Source: Pseudomonas resinovorans NBRC 106553 (GTDB lineage Bacteria; Pseudomonadota; Gammaproteobacteria; Pseudomonadales; Pseudomonadaceae). From it: a DNA stretch of 64,000 bases. Location of the stretch: NCBI RefSeq assembly GCF_000412695.1, contig NC_021499.1:4712001-4776000 (forward strand), in the 5' to 3' direction. The translations under genes were made by a program, and so were the position numbers. Of this stretch, positions 57,372 through 64,000 are shown in pieces; within the stretch, counting starts at the first letter, position 1, and every line of letters begins with the position of its first letter. The notes under the pieces are model-generated. The model saw only the letters and a list, made by a program, of their open reading frames with translations. It did no database searches and was not told where the DNA came from.

Positions 57372-59480
57372 TCAAGCGGCTACCACTTCCACAGGAACGC
57401 CATTGAGCGCGGCGTTGCCGGACAGCGCGTCCAACTGGCGCTCGTCGGTGAGGTCGTTGGCGCTGGCTCCCGGCTGCTCGCTGGCGATCCCCATGCGCAC
57501 ACCGGGCCGCGCGTGGCCCCAGCCATGGGGCAGGCTTACCACGCCGGGCATCATGTCGTCACTGGCGCCCACCTCCACTTCGATCATCCCCACCCGCGAG
57601 CGCACCCTGACCCGCTGGCCATCCACCAGCCCCCGAGCTTCGAGGTCCCGAGGGTGCATCAGCAACTGGTGGCGCGGCTTGCCCTTCACCAGGCGATGGT
57701 AGTTGTGCATCCAGGAGTTGTTGCTGCGCACATGGCGCCGGCCGATCAGCATCAGCTCGCCCTCCCCCGGCACGGGCTGCGCCGCGAAGCGCTCCAGGTC
57801 GCCAAGGAGCAGCGCCGGGGCGGCTTCCACCTTGCCGCTGGCAGTCTTAAGGCGCCCGCCCAGGTTGGCTTTCAGGGCGCCCAGGTCCAGGCCGTGGGGA
57901 TGCTCGCGCAGGCGCGCCACCGAGAGCTTGTGCGTGGAGCGGTCGCCATAGGGCCCCGCGCGCAGGCCAAGGTCGATCATCTGGTCCGGCGCCAGGGTGG
58001 GCTTCAGCTCGATGCCGGTCTTCGCCGCGAAGGCCTTCGCCAGGCCGACAAAGATTTCCCAGTCGTGCAACGCCCCCTCGGGCCTGGCCAGCACCGCCTC
58101 GTTGAAGCGCGTGACGTTGCGCACGGCGAAGAGGTTGAAGGTGGTGTCGTAGTGATCATGTTCCAGCGGTGCGGTGGGCGGCAGGATCAGGTCGGCGTAG
58201 CGCGTCGTCTCGTTGATGTAGAGGTCGACGCTGACCATGAACTCCAGTCCGTCCAGCGCCCGCTCCAGCTGGCGCCCATTGGGCGTGGACAGCACCGGGT
58301 TGCCGGCCACCGTCACCAGCGCCCGTACCTGTCCTTCGCCGGAAGTCAGCATTTCTTCGGCCAGGGCCGCCACCGGCAGCTCACCGCCGTACTCCGGCAG
58401 GCCGGACACCCGGCTCTGCCAGCGATTGAAATGGCCGCCGGAGGTCGCGGCTACCAGGTCCACCGCAGGTTCGGTACAGAGCACGCCGCCCACCCGGTCG
58501 ACGTTGCCGGTGACCAGGTTGATCAGCTGGATCAGCCATTGGCAGAGGCTGCCGAACGCCTGGGTGGAGACCCCCATGCGGCCATAGCAGACCGCGCTGT
58601 CGGCGGCGGCGAAGTCTCGCGCCAACTGGCGGATGTCCTCAGCCGGGATACCGCAACGCGGGGCCATCGCTTCTGCCGTGAATGGCGCGATGGCCTCGCG
58701 CACCCGCGCCAGACCTTCGATCTCGAGGTGGCTGGTACGTCCCAGGCCTTCTTCGAACAGCGTATTGAGCAGGCCGAACAGCAACGCGGCGTCCTGCCCC
58801 GGGCGCACGAACAGGTGCTGGTCCGCCATGGCGGCGGTTTCGCTGCGTCGCGGGTCCACCACCACCAGCTTGCCGCCACGGGCCTGCAGTGCCTTCAGGC
58901 GTTTTTCCACGTCGGGCACGGTCATGATGCTGCCGTTGGACGCCAGCGGGTTGCCGCCGAGGATCAGCATGAAGCCGGTGTGGTCGATGTCCGGGATGGG
59001 GATCAGCAGGCCATGGCCGTACATCTGCTGGCTGATCAGGTGGTGGGGCAACTGGTCCACGGAGGTCGCGGAGAAACGGCTGCGGGTCTTGAGCAGTCCG
59101 AGGAAGTAGTTGCTGTGGGTCATCAGCCCGTAGTTGTGCACGCTCGGGTTGCCCTGGTACACGGCAACCGCGTTGTTGCCATGACGCGCCTGGATATCGG
59201 CCAGCCGTTCGGCGACCAGGGCGAAGGCCTCGTCCCAGCCAATGGGCAACCACTCGTTGCCGGCACGACGCAGGGGTTGGCGGACTCGGTCGGGGTCGTT
59301 CTGGATATCCTGCAGGGCCACCGCCTTGGGGCAGATATGGCCACGGCTGAAGCTGTCCTGGGCATCACCCTTGATGGACAGAATCCGGCGGCTACCGTCC
59401 GCCTGGTCTTCGGTTTCGATGCTCAGGCCGCAGATGGCTTCGCAGAGATGGCATGCACGGTGATGGAGGGTCTTGGTCAT
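57372..59480 (-). CDS. Molybdopterin-dependent oxidoreductase, formate-dehydrogenase/nitrate-reductase superfamily
   Basis: 702 aa. N-terminal [4Fe-4S] motif CHLCEAICGL plus a fourth cysteine in HICPKA, then the molybdopterin domains (GNPLASNGSI, VVDPRRSETA, GYGRMG-like CYGRMGVST) and the C-terminal dinucleotide-binding domain (LMHPRDLEARGL, HGWGHARPG). No twin-arginine leader, so cytoplasmic. At the place where FDH/NapA relatives have the Mo-binding Sec/Cys, the sequence reads SATSVDQLPHHLI, with no Cys or Sec, so metal coordination may differ. No partner subunit is adjacent; substrate unknown. Confidence 0.87.
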   Translation of the reverse strand: MTKTLHHRACHLCEAICGLSIETEDQADGSRRILSIKGDAQDSFSRGHICPKAVALQDIQNDPDRVRQPLRRAGNEWLPIGWDEAFALVAERLADIQARHGNNAVAVYQGNPSVHNYGLMTHSNYFLGLLKTRSRFSATSVDQLPHHLISQQMYGHGLLIPIPDIDHTGFMLILGGNPLASNGSIMTVPDVEKRLKALQARGGKLVVVDPRRSETAAMADQHLFVRPGQDAALLFGLLNTLFEEGLGRTSHLEIEGLARVREAIAPFTAEAMAPRCGIPAEDIRQLARDFAAADSAVCYGRMGVSTQAFGSLCQWLIQLINLVTGNVDRVGGVLCTEPAVDLVAATSGGHFNRWQSRVSGLPEYGGELPVAALAEEMLTSGEGQVRALVTVAGNPVLSTPNGRQLERALDGLEFMVSVDLYINETTRYADLILPPTAPLEHDHYDTTFNLFAVRNVTRFNEAVLARPEGALHDWEIFVGLAKAFAAKTGIELKPTLAPDQMIDLGLRAGPYGDRSTHKLSVARLREHPHGLDLGALKANLGGRLKTASGKVEAAPALLLGDLERFAAQPVPGEGELMLIGRRHVRSNNSWMHNYHRLVKGKPRHQLLMHPRDLEARGLVDGQRVRVRSRVGMIEVEVGASDDMMPGVVSLPHGWGHARPGVRMGIASEQPGASANDLTDERQLDALSGNAALNGVPVEVVAA

Positions 59481-59576
59481 GGCCTGGCCTCTTTCTTGTT
59501 CGAGACGACCGGTCAGGTCGCGAATACAAGACTATGGAGCCAGATCGGCCGGCCGACCAGCAGCCTCAGCGCCATG

Positions 59577-59603
59577 AATCGGCAGGCATCAAGCCTGCCG
59601 ATT
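59577..59603. other. Perfect hairpin between the lipoprotein and oxidoreductase genes
   Basis: AATCGGCAGGC and GCCTGCCGATT pair perfectly around ATCAA, 11 bp after the lipoprotein stop on the minus strand. No T run follows, so it is at best a weak terminator. Confidence 0.5.
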
Positions 59604-59614
59604 CGCCGTCCGGG

Positions 59615-60052
59615 TCAGCGGATGGACTGGATGGTGCCCTTGTTGCCGGTCACCTTGGCGCTCACTTTCTTGAAGACCACGTAGTCCTGGACGCTGAGCT
59701 CATAGCGCGGAGCGACGATCAGGTCGGCGCCTGAGGCTTTCACGGCCTTGTAGGCCGCAGCGGACTTGACTGCGGAGATCGGGTCCGGACCAAAGGGCAG
59801 GCCGCCGCCACCAGCACCACCGTAGGCAACGCCATCGGCGTACTGGGAATCGCCACCGAACTGCAGGAAGTTGAACAGGATGTTCACTTCGGACTGCCCG
59901 CTGATCTGCTCGCCGACAGCCACATCAGCCTTGAGGTCAGTCTTGACGTCACCGGTCAGCGATGCGGCCGGCTGGCTGATGTTATGGCTGCTGCAACCGG
60001 TCAGGACGGCCAAAGCGGCTGCCAGTGCGGCGGGCATGAGGAACTTGTTCAT
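59615..60052 (-). CDS. Small putative lipoprotein of unknown function
   Basis: 145 aa from ATG 60052, with GGAGATTCCG before it. Signal sequence MNKFLMPAALAAALAVLTGC with a lipobox LTGC (cysteine 20). The mature part has a Gly-rich loop (GGAGGGGLPFGPDP) and a C-terminal domain ADLIVAPRYELSVQDYVVFKKVSAKVTGNKG that looks like the second half of TRL/DUF-type small lipoproteins in which the protein 'folds over' to a beta-rich end. I do not recognise a named family. Upstream 60065-60236 shows only a possible weak promoter. Confidence 0.82.
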   Translation of the reverse strand: MNKFLMPAALAAALAVLTGCSSHNISQPAASLTGDVKTDLKADVAVGEQISGQSEVNILFNFLQFGGDSQYADGVAYGGAGGGGLPFGPDPISAVKSAAAYKAVKASGADLIVAPRYELSVQDYVVFKKVSAKVTGNKGTIQSIR

Positions 60053-60236
60053 CGGAATCTCCATGATTCTTTAGGTTTTTTCTGAGTGGTTCCGCCTATT
60101 TCCTTGCGCGGATACCGCCCCCTGAAACCCGTGGATTTCGGGGAGGCGCAAAGCTATCAACCGGCGTAGCGGGATAGCAGTTCACGCATTCCGAAAAGAA
60201 CCTCAGACAATTCCCCCAAATCGTACACCCCGGTCC

Positions 60237-61760
60237 TCAGACAACCGGTTGTGCCATGCAGACGCGATTACGCCCACCGCTCTTAGCCAGATACAGCGCG
60301 GCATCGGCCAGCTCCAGCAACCGCTCGGGCTGTTCGGTGTCCTCGGGCACCATGCTGTGCACGCCGACACTCACGGTGACGACCCCTGCCGGGTTGCCGG
60401 AATGGACCAGGCCCTGCTCCTGGACCGCCTGGCGAATGCGCTCGGCCACCAGGCGCGCGCCAGCCGGGTCGGTATGCGGCAGCAGCACGACGAACTCCTC
60501 GCCGCCGTAGCGGGCCACCGTGTCGCCGGCGCGTACCTTGAAGCGGCGCAGCACGTCGCTCACCGCCTTCAGGCAAACGTCCCCGGCCTGGTGGCCGTAA
60601 CGGTCGTTGAAGGATTTGAAGTGGTCGACGTCGATCATCACCAACGCCAAGGGTGTTCCCACGGTAGCGGCGCGATGAAATTCGGTGCGCAGGGCATGAT
60701 CGAACTGCCGGCGATTGGAAATGCCGGTCAGGCTGTCGCGGTGGGCCAGGTGCTGCAGCTCGCGGTTCTCCAGGGCGATGCTCTGGGCGGCGACAATGCG
60801 CTTGCGCAGCCTCGCCACCAGGCTGCCGCCCACCAGGATCAGCGCCAGCACCAGCACCGCCACCAGGCAGGCCACCACTACCGCCTTGCGCCCCCACTCG
60901 GCGAGCACTTCCTGGCGGGACAGGGACACCGACACCACCAGCGGGAAATGGTCCAGGGCGCGGTAGGCATAGACCCGGTCCACGCCGTCGAGCACCGAGA
61001 TACTGGCGCCCAGCCCTACCGGCGAGCGCTTGAGGTCGGACTGGAACATATGGCTGCCGAGAATGCTGTCGCCCGTGTCGCCCCCCTTCTCCGGGCGGCG
61101 ATAGATGATGGTGCCGTCGTTCATGGCGATCAGCACCGAGCCTTGTTGGCCAATGTCGAAGAGCTTGTAGAACTGGCGGAAGTGATCGACTCGGATGGTC
61201 GCCAGCACCACGCCGGCGAAATGCCCGTCCCGATCATCGAAGCGACGGGACACCGGCAGTACCCACTCGCCGGTGGAGCGGCTGCGGATCGGGTTGCTCA
61301 CCTCGGTGTCACGGCTCACCGAATGGAGGTGATGTTGAAAGTAGGCGCGATCGAAGTTGTTGGCGTCGGCCGTTGGCGGTGGATTGGTGTAATGCAGCCA
61401 GCGGCCCTGGGCGTCGTAGACGAACGCTCCGGCCAGTTGCGGCGTGCGCTGCTTGTAGGTCGTCAACAGCTGGTTGAAGGCCTCGGGACTGTTCTCGCCG
61501 CGTTCCAGCAGGTCCACCATGCCGCTCAGGACGATGTCCGCTTCCTTGATGGACTCCTGGGCATGCTGGGCGATGGAATAGGCCAGGTTGGCGTTGGCCT
61601 TGTCGGCTTCGCGCAGGTAGAGCTGCTTGGAATCGAGCACCTGCAGCAGGTTGACCAGGATCGCCCCCAGGCCGGCTGCCAGCAACAGCGCATAGGCGAG
61701 CCACAGGGAGCGTCCCGTTCCCAGGTACCCCTGTCCAGGTTCAGGACCTGTTCCAGCCAT
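60237..61760 (-). CDS. Membrane-bound diguanylate cyclase with dCache-type sensor
   Basis: 507 aa from ATG 61760 (AGGAG nine bases upstream); the GTG three codons earlier sits on the ribosome site. TM1 about 20-40, periplasmic double-Cache sensor about 45-285 (GAFVYDAQGRWLHYTNP, TGEWVLPVSRRFDDRDGHFAGVVLA), TM2 about 290-315, GGDEF domain with MIDVDHFKSFNDRYGHQAGD and RYGGEEF, all catalytic residues intact. An RAGD sits five residues before the GGEEF motif, matching an RxxD inhibitory site. A second likely source of c-di-GMP in the window. Confidence 0.92.
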   Translation of the reverse strand: MAGTGPEPGQGYLGTGRSLWLAYALLLAAGLGAILVNLLQVLDSKQLYLREADKANANLAYSIAQHAQESIKEADIVLSGMVDLLERGENSPEAFNQLLTTYKQRTPQLAGAFVYDAQGRWLHYTNPPPTADANNFDRAYFQHHLHSVSRDTEVSNPIRSRSTGEWVLPVSRRFDDRDGHFAGVVLATIRVDHFRQFYKLFDIGQQGSVLIAMNDGTIIYRRPEKGGDTGDSILGSHMFQSDLKRSPVGLGASISVLDGVDRVYAYRALDHFPLVVSVSLSRQEVLAEWGRKAVVVACLVAVLVLALILVGGSLVARLRKRIVAAQSIALENRELQHLAHRDSLTGISNRRQFDHALRTEFHRAATVGTPLALVMIDVDHFKSFNDRYGHQAGDVCLKAVSDVLRRFKVRAGDTVARYGGEEFVVLLPHTDPAGARLVAERIRQAVQEQGLVHSGNPAGVVTVSVGVHSMVPEDTEQPERLLELADAALYLAKSGGRNRVCMAQPVV

Positions 61761-62062
61761 CCGCCACACTCCTCACTACCCGTGCCTGGCACACCTTAGA
61801 CAAGGCCTGGAACCGAAACAATCTGGAATGAAGTGCAATTGCCAGCGGCTTTCGGACCGCTGTACAACGTCCCGCCACTCGGGATCACCTGGCTAGAGCG
61901 GCGCACCCGCTACGATCCGCCGCCGCCAAAAGGATGTCAGGTAACTCGACTCCAGCTCGCACCGATGTGAATGGCGGATGCCGGAAAACCAGCAAATCGG
62001 CGCTGAAATCGCTACAGTGAAATCAGCGAAACCGCTCTAGGCCGCGCCATCCGTGGCCCTTG

Positions 62063-62091
62063 TTGGCATCATGCGACATTTCCTTATAAGA
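62063..62091 (+). promoter_or_regulatory. Sigma-70 promoter of argF
   Basis: TTGGCA, a 16-base spacer and TATAAGAT at 62063-62092, about 120 bp before argF. A TGTCGC at 62111, just past the expected start point, matches half of the Pseudomonas ArgR site, but its AA partner is missing. The remaining 61770-62060 shows no gene. Confidence 0.55.
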
Positions 62092-62210
62092 TCGCGCCTT
62101 CCCCCTAAATTGTCGCCACGTGCGGCTTCAACCGCCCGTCCCGCCTGCATTGTTCCCGCAATATCCGGCCAGGACACGCGGCCAGTGGCAAAAGAAGAAA
62201 GGTAGTAACC

Positions 62211-63128
62211 ATGAGCGCTAGGCATTTTCTCTCCCTGATGGACTGTACTCCCCAGGAGCTGAACAGCCTGATCCGTCGAGGCACCGAGCTGAAGGATCTG
62301 CGCAACCGAGGCGTGCGTTACGAGCCCCTGAGAAGCCGCGTACTGGGCATGATCTTCGAGAAGGCCTCCACCCGTACCCGCCTCTCCTTCGAGGCCGGCA
62401 TGATCCAGCTCGGCGGCCAGGCGATCTTCCTTTCGCCGCGCGATACCCAGCTGGGTCGCGGCGAGCCCATCAGCGACTGCGCCATCGTCATGTCGCGCAT
62501 GCTCGATGCGGTGATGATCCGCACCTTCGCCCACAGCACGCTCGTCGAGTTCGCCGCCCATTCGCGGGTGCCGGTGATCAATGGCCTGTCCGATGACCTG
62601 CACCCTTGCCAGCTGCTGGCCGACATGCAGACCTTCCTCGAGCATCGCGGCAGCATCCAGGGCAAGACCGTTGCCTGGATCGGCGACGGCAACAACATGT
62701 GCAACACCTACATCGAGGCGGCCATCCAGTTCGATTTCCAGCTGCGCGTCGCCTGCCCCGAGGGCTATGAGCCCAACGCCGATTTCCTCGCCCAGGCCGG
62801 CGACCGCGTCAAGGTCGTGCGCGACCCGCGCGAAGCCGTGGCCGGCGCCCACCTGGTCAGCACCGACGTATGGACCTCCATGGGCCAGGAAGAGGAAGCC
62901 CTCCAGCGCCTGGCGCTGTTCGCTCCCTACCAGGTGAACAAGGCGCTTCTCGACCTGGCCGCCGACGACGTGATATTCATGCACTGCCTGCCGGCCCACC
63001 GTGGCGAAGAAATCAGCGTCGACCTGCTCGACGATCCGCGTTCGGTAGCCTGGGATCAGGCGGAAAACCGTCTTCACGCCCAGAAGGCCCTGCTCGAACT
63101 ACTGGTCGAACACGCCCATCACGCATGA
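62211..63128 (+). CDS. argF: Ornithine carbamoyltransferase, anabolic
   Basis: Forms citrulline from ornithine and carbamoyl phosphate in arginine synthesis. 305 aa, the same as P. aeruginosa ArgF. Carbamoyl-phosphate motif [19 protein letters not shown] for ornithine, and the catalytic [19 protein letters not shown] lies before the ATG. Overlaps the next gene by 4 bp. Confidence 0.97.
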   Translation: MSARHFLSLMDCTPQELNSLIRRGTELKDLRNRGVRYEPLRSRVLGMIFEKASTRTRLSFEAGMIQLGGQAIFLSPRDTQLGRGEPISDCAIVMSRMLDAVMIRTFAHSTLVEFAAHSRVPVINGLSDDLHPCQLLADMQTFLEHRGSIQGKTVAWIGDGNNMCNTYIEAAIQFDFQLRVACPEGYEPNADFLAQAGDRVKVVRDPREAVAGAHLVSTDVWTSMGQEEEALQRLALFAPYQVNKALLDLAADDVIFMHCLPAHRGEEISVDLLDDPRSVAWDQAENRLHAQKALLELLVEHAHHA

Positions 63129-64000
63129 ATCGCGAAACACTGCTCAGCCTGCGCAACCTCAGCTGTGGTTACCACGACCAGCAGGTTGTGCGGGGCCTGA
63201 ACCTTCATCTCAACGCCGGTGACATCGGCTGCCTGCTCGGCCCCTCGGGCTGCGGCAAGACCACCACCCTGCGCGCCATCGCCGGTTTCGAGCCGGTGCT
63301 GGAAGGCGAGATCCAACTGGCCGACGAGATCATCTCCCGTGCCGGCTTCACCCTTGCGCCGGAAAAACGCCGGATCGGCATGGTGTTCCAGGACTACGCG
63401 CTGTTTCCGCACCTGACCGTGGCCGACAACGTCGCCTTCGGCATCCGCAAGGAAGCCGACTGTGCGCAACGGGTTGGCGAGCTGCTGGAGCTGGTGAAGC
63501 TGGACCACCTGGCCAGGCGGTATCCCCACGAACTCTCCGGCGGCCAGCAGCAACGGGTCTCGCTGGCCCGCGCCCTGGCGCCGGAACCACGCCTGCTGCT
63601 GCTCGACGAGCCCTTCTCCAACCTCGACGGCGAACTGCGCCGCCGCCTCAGCCAGGAAGTTCGCGAGATCCTCAAGGCACGCGGCACCAGCGCCATCCTG
63701 GTGACCCACGACCAGGAGGAGGCCTTCGCCGTCAGCGACCATGTCGGCGTCTTCCGTCACGGCCTGCTGGAGCAGTGGGACACCCCGTACAACCTCTACC
63801 ACGAACCCATGACGCCCTTCGTCGCCAGCTTCGTCGGCCAGGGATACTTCATCCGTGGTCAACTGGCCTCCGCCGATTCGGTGTCCACCGAACTGGGTGT
63901 CCTGCGCGGCAACCGTGCCTACACCTGGCCGCAAGGTGCCGCGGTGGACGTACTGCTGCGCCCGGATGACATCGTCCACGCACCGGACAGCGAGCTGCGT
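63125..64000 (+). CDS. ABC transporter ATP-binding protein (FbpC/PotA type), 3'-truncated by window
   Basis: 292 residues visible; the end lies past the window. Walker [11 protein letters not shown]-loop [13 protein letters not shown], signature LSGGQQQR, Walker [13 protein letters not shown] and H-loop VTHDQEEA, then the start of a C-terminal TOBE-like domain ([14 protein letters not shown]). This is the iron(III)/polyamine/spermidine ATPase class. The start overlaps argF by 4 bp (ATGA), matching the argF-PA3538 order in P. aeruginosa as I recall it. Substrate not determinable here. Confidence 0.92.
   Translation, partial: MNRETLLSLRNLSCGYHDQQVVRGLNLHLNAGDIGCLLGPSGCGKTTTLRAIAGFEPVLEGEIQLADEIISRAGFTLAPEKRRIGMVFQDYALFPHLTVADNVAFGIRKEADCAQRVGELLELVKLDHLARRYPHELSGGQQQRVSLARALAPEPRLLLLDEPFSNLDGELRRRLSQEVREILKARGTSAILVTHDQEEAFAVSDHVGVFRHGLLEQWDTPYNLYHEPMTPFVASFVGQGYFIRGQLASADSVSTELGVLRGNRAYTWPQGAAVDVLLRPDDIVHAPDSELR

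Noticed and set aside
62111..62126. ArgR operator before argF
   Set aside because: Only the TGTCGC half is present; the AA at the required spacing is missing and no second half-site in register was found, so I mention it only as a note under the promoter.
62037..63077. Minus-strand frame opposite argF
   Set aside because: Shadow of a strongly conserved argF, with no domain or start signal.
1..64000. Insertion sequences, prophage, tRNA or rRNA genes
   Set aside because: No transposase, integrase, phage gene, tRNA cloverleaf or rRNA sequence was recognised; the only mobile-type DNA is the REPIN/MITE-like repeats.

Overview
This is a GC-rich chromosomal segment from a Pseudomonas-type gammaproteobacterium. 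The gene order gloA - argG - motY - pyrC - rnt - 2-Cys peroxiredoxin - bfd - bfrB - grxD, followed by argF and an ABC ATPase, is the order I recall from the P. aeruginosa PA3524-PA3538 region. The REP-type repeats headed by GTAG and the Lap adhesin system point the same way. The species cannot be fixed from the sequence alone; a relative of P. resinovorans/P. otitidis is a guess.

Layout. (1) 1-5.3 kb: a valine/isobutyrate catabolic operon (mmsA, isobutyryl-CoA dehydrogenase, enoyl-CoA hydratase, 3-hydroxyisobutyryl-CoA hydrolase, mmsB), with mmsA cut by the window start. (2) 5.5-30.7 kb: a complete Lap-type biofilm locus. It holds a type I secretion machine (LapC-like adaptor, LapB-like ABC exporter, TolC/LapE-like outer-membrane protein) divergent from a 5569-residue repeat adhesin, a small unknown gene, and the c-di-GMP receptor/protease pair LapD-LapG. 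The adhesin carries a retention module and a TAAG cleavage motif. (3) 30.9-34.4 kb: a secreted alkyl-sulfatase-like hydrolase divergent from a LysR regulator, and a Tyr/Arg/Asp-rich lipoprotein. (4) 34.5-42.9 kb: a guanidine assimilation operon headed by a sigma-54-type promoter and a guanidine-I (ykkC) riboswitch. It encodes an ABC importer, two DUF1989 carboxyguanidine deiminase subunits and a biotin-dependent guanidine/urea carboxylase. (5) 43.1-49.7 kb: a DUF2157/DUF4824 membrane pair, an active-looking diguanylate cyclase, molybdate transporter genes modB-modC without modA, and a GAF protein with a degenerate GGDEF domain. (6) 50.0-64.0 kb: the conserved housekeeping block (glyoxalase, arginine and pyrimidine synthesis, RNase T, peroxide and iron handling, monothiol glutaredoxin), then a molybdopterin oxidoreductase, a small lipoprotein, a second diguanylate cyclase, argF and an ABC ATPase cut by the window end.

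How the parts fit. Two GGEEF cyclases and LapD suggest c-di-GMP control of surface attachment: when c-di-GMP is high, LapD should hold LapG, so the adhesin keeps its retention module and stays on the cell; when it is low, LapG cuts at TAAG and releases it. Two FleQ-box-like motifs lie between the secretion genes and the adhesin. In the guanidine operon, nitrogen control (sigma-54) and ligand control (riboswitch) appear to be stacked. No allophanate hydrolase follows the carboxylase, so the last step must be encoded elsewhere.

A recurrent theme is the REPIN-like element (two GTAG-headed hairpins facing each other). At least four sequence families are present. They sit at nearly every junction of the guanidine operon, and one lies inside the carboxylase reading frame, in the linker between two domains, where it is translated.
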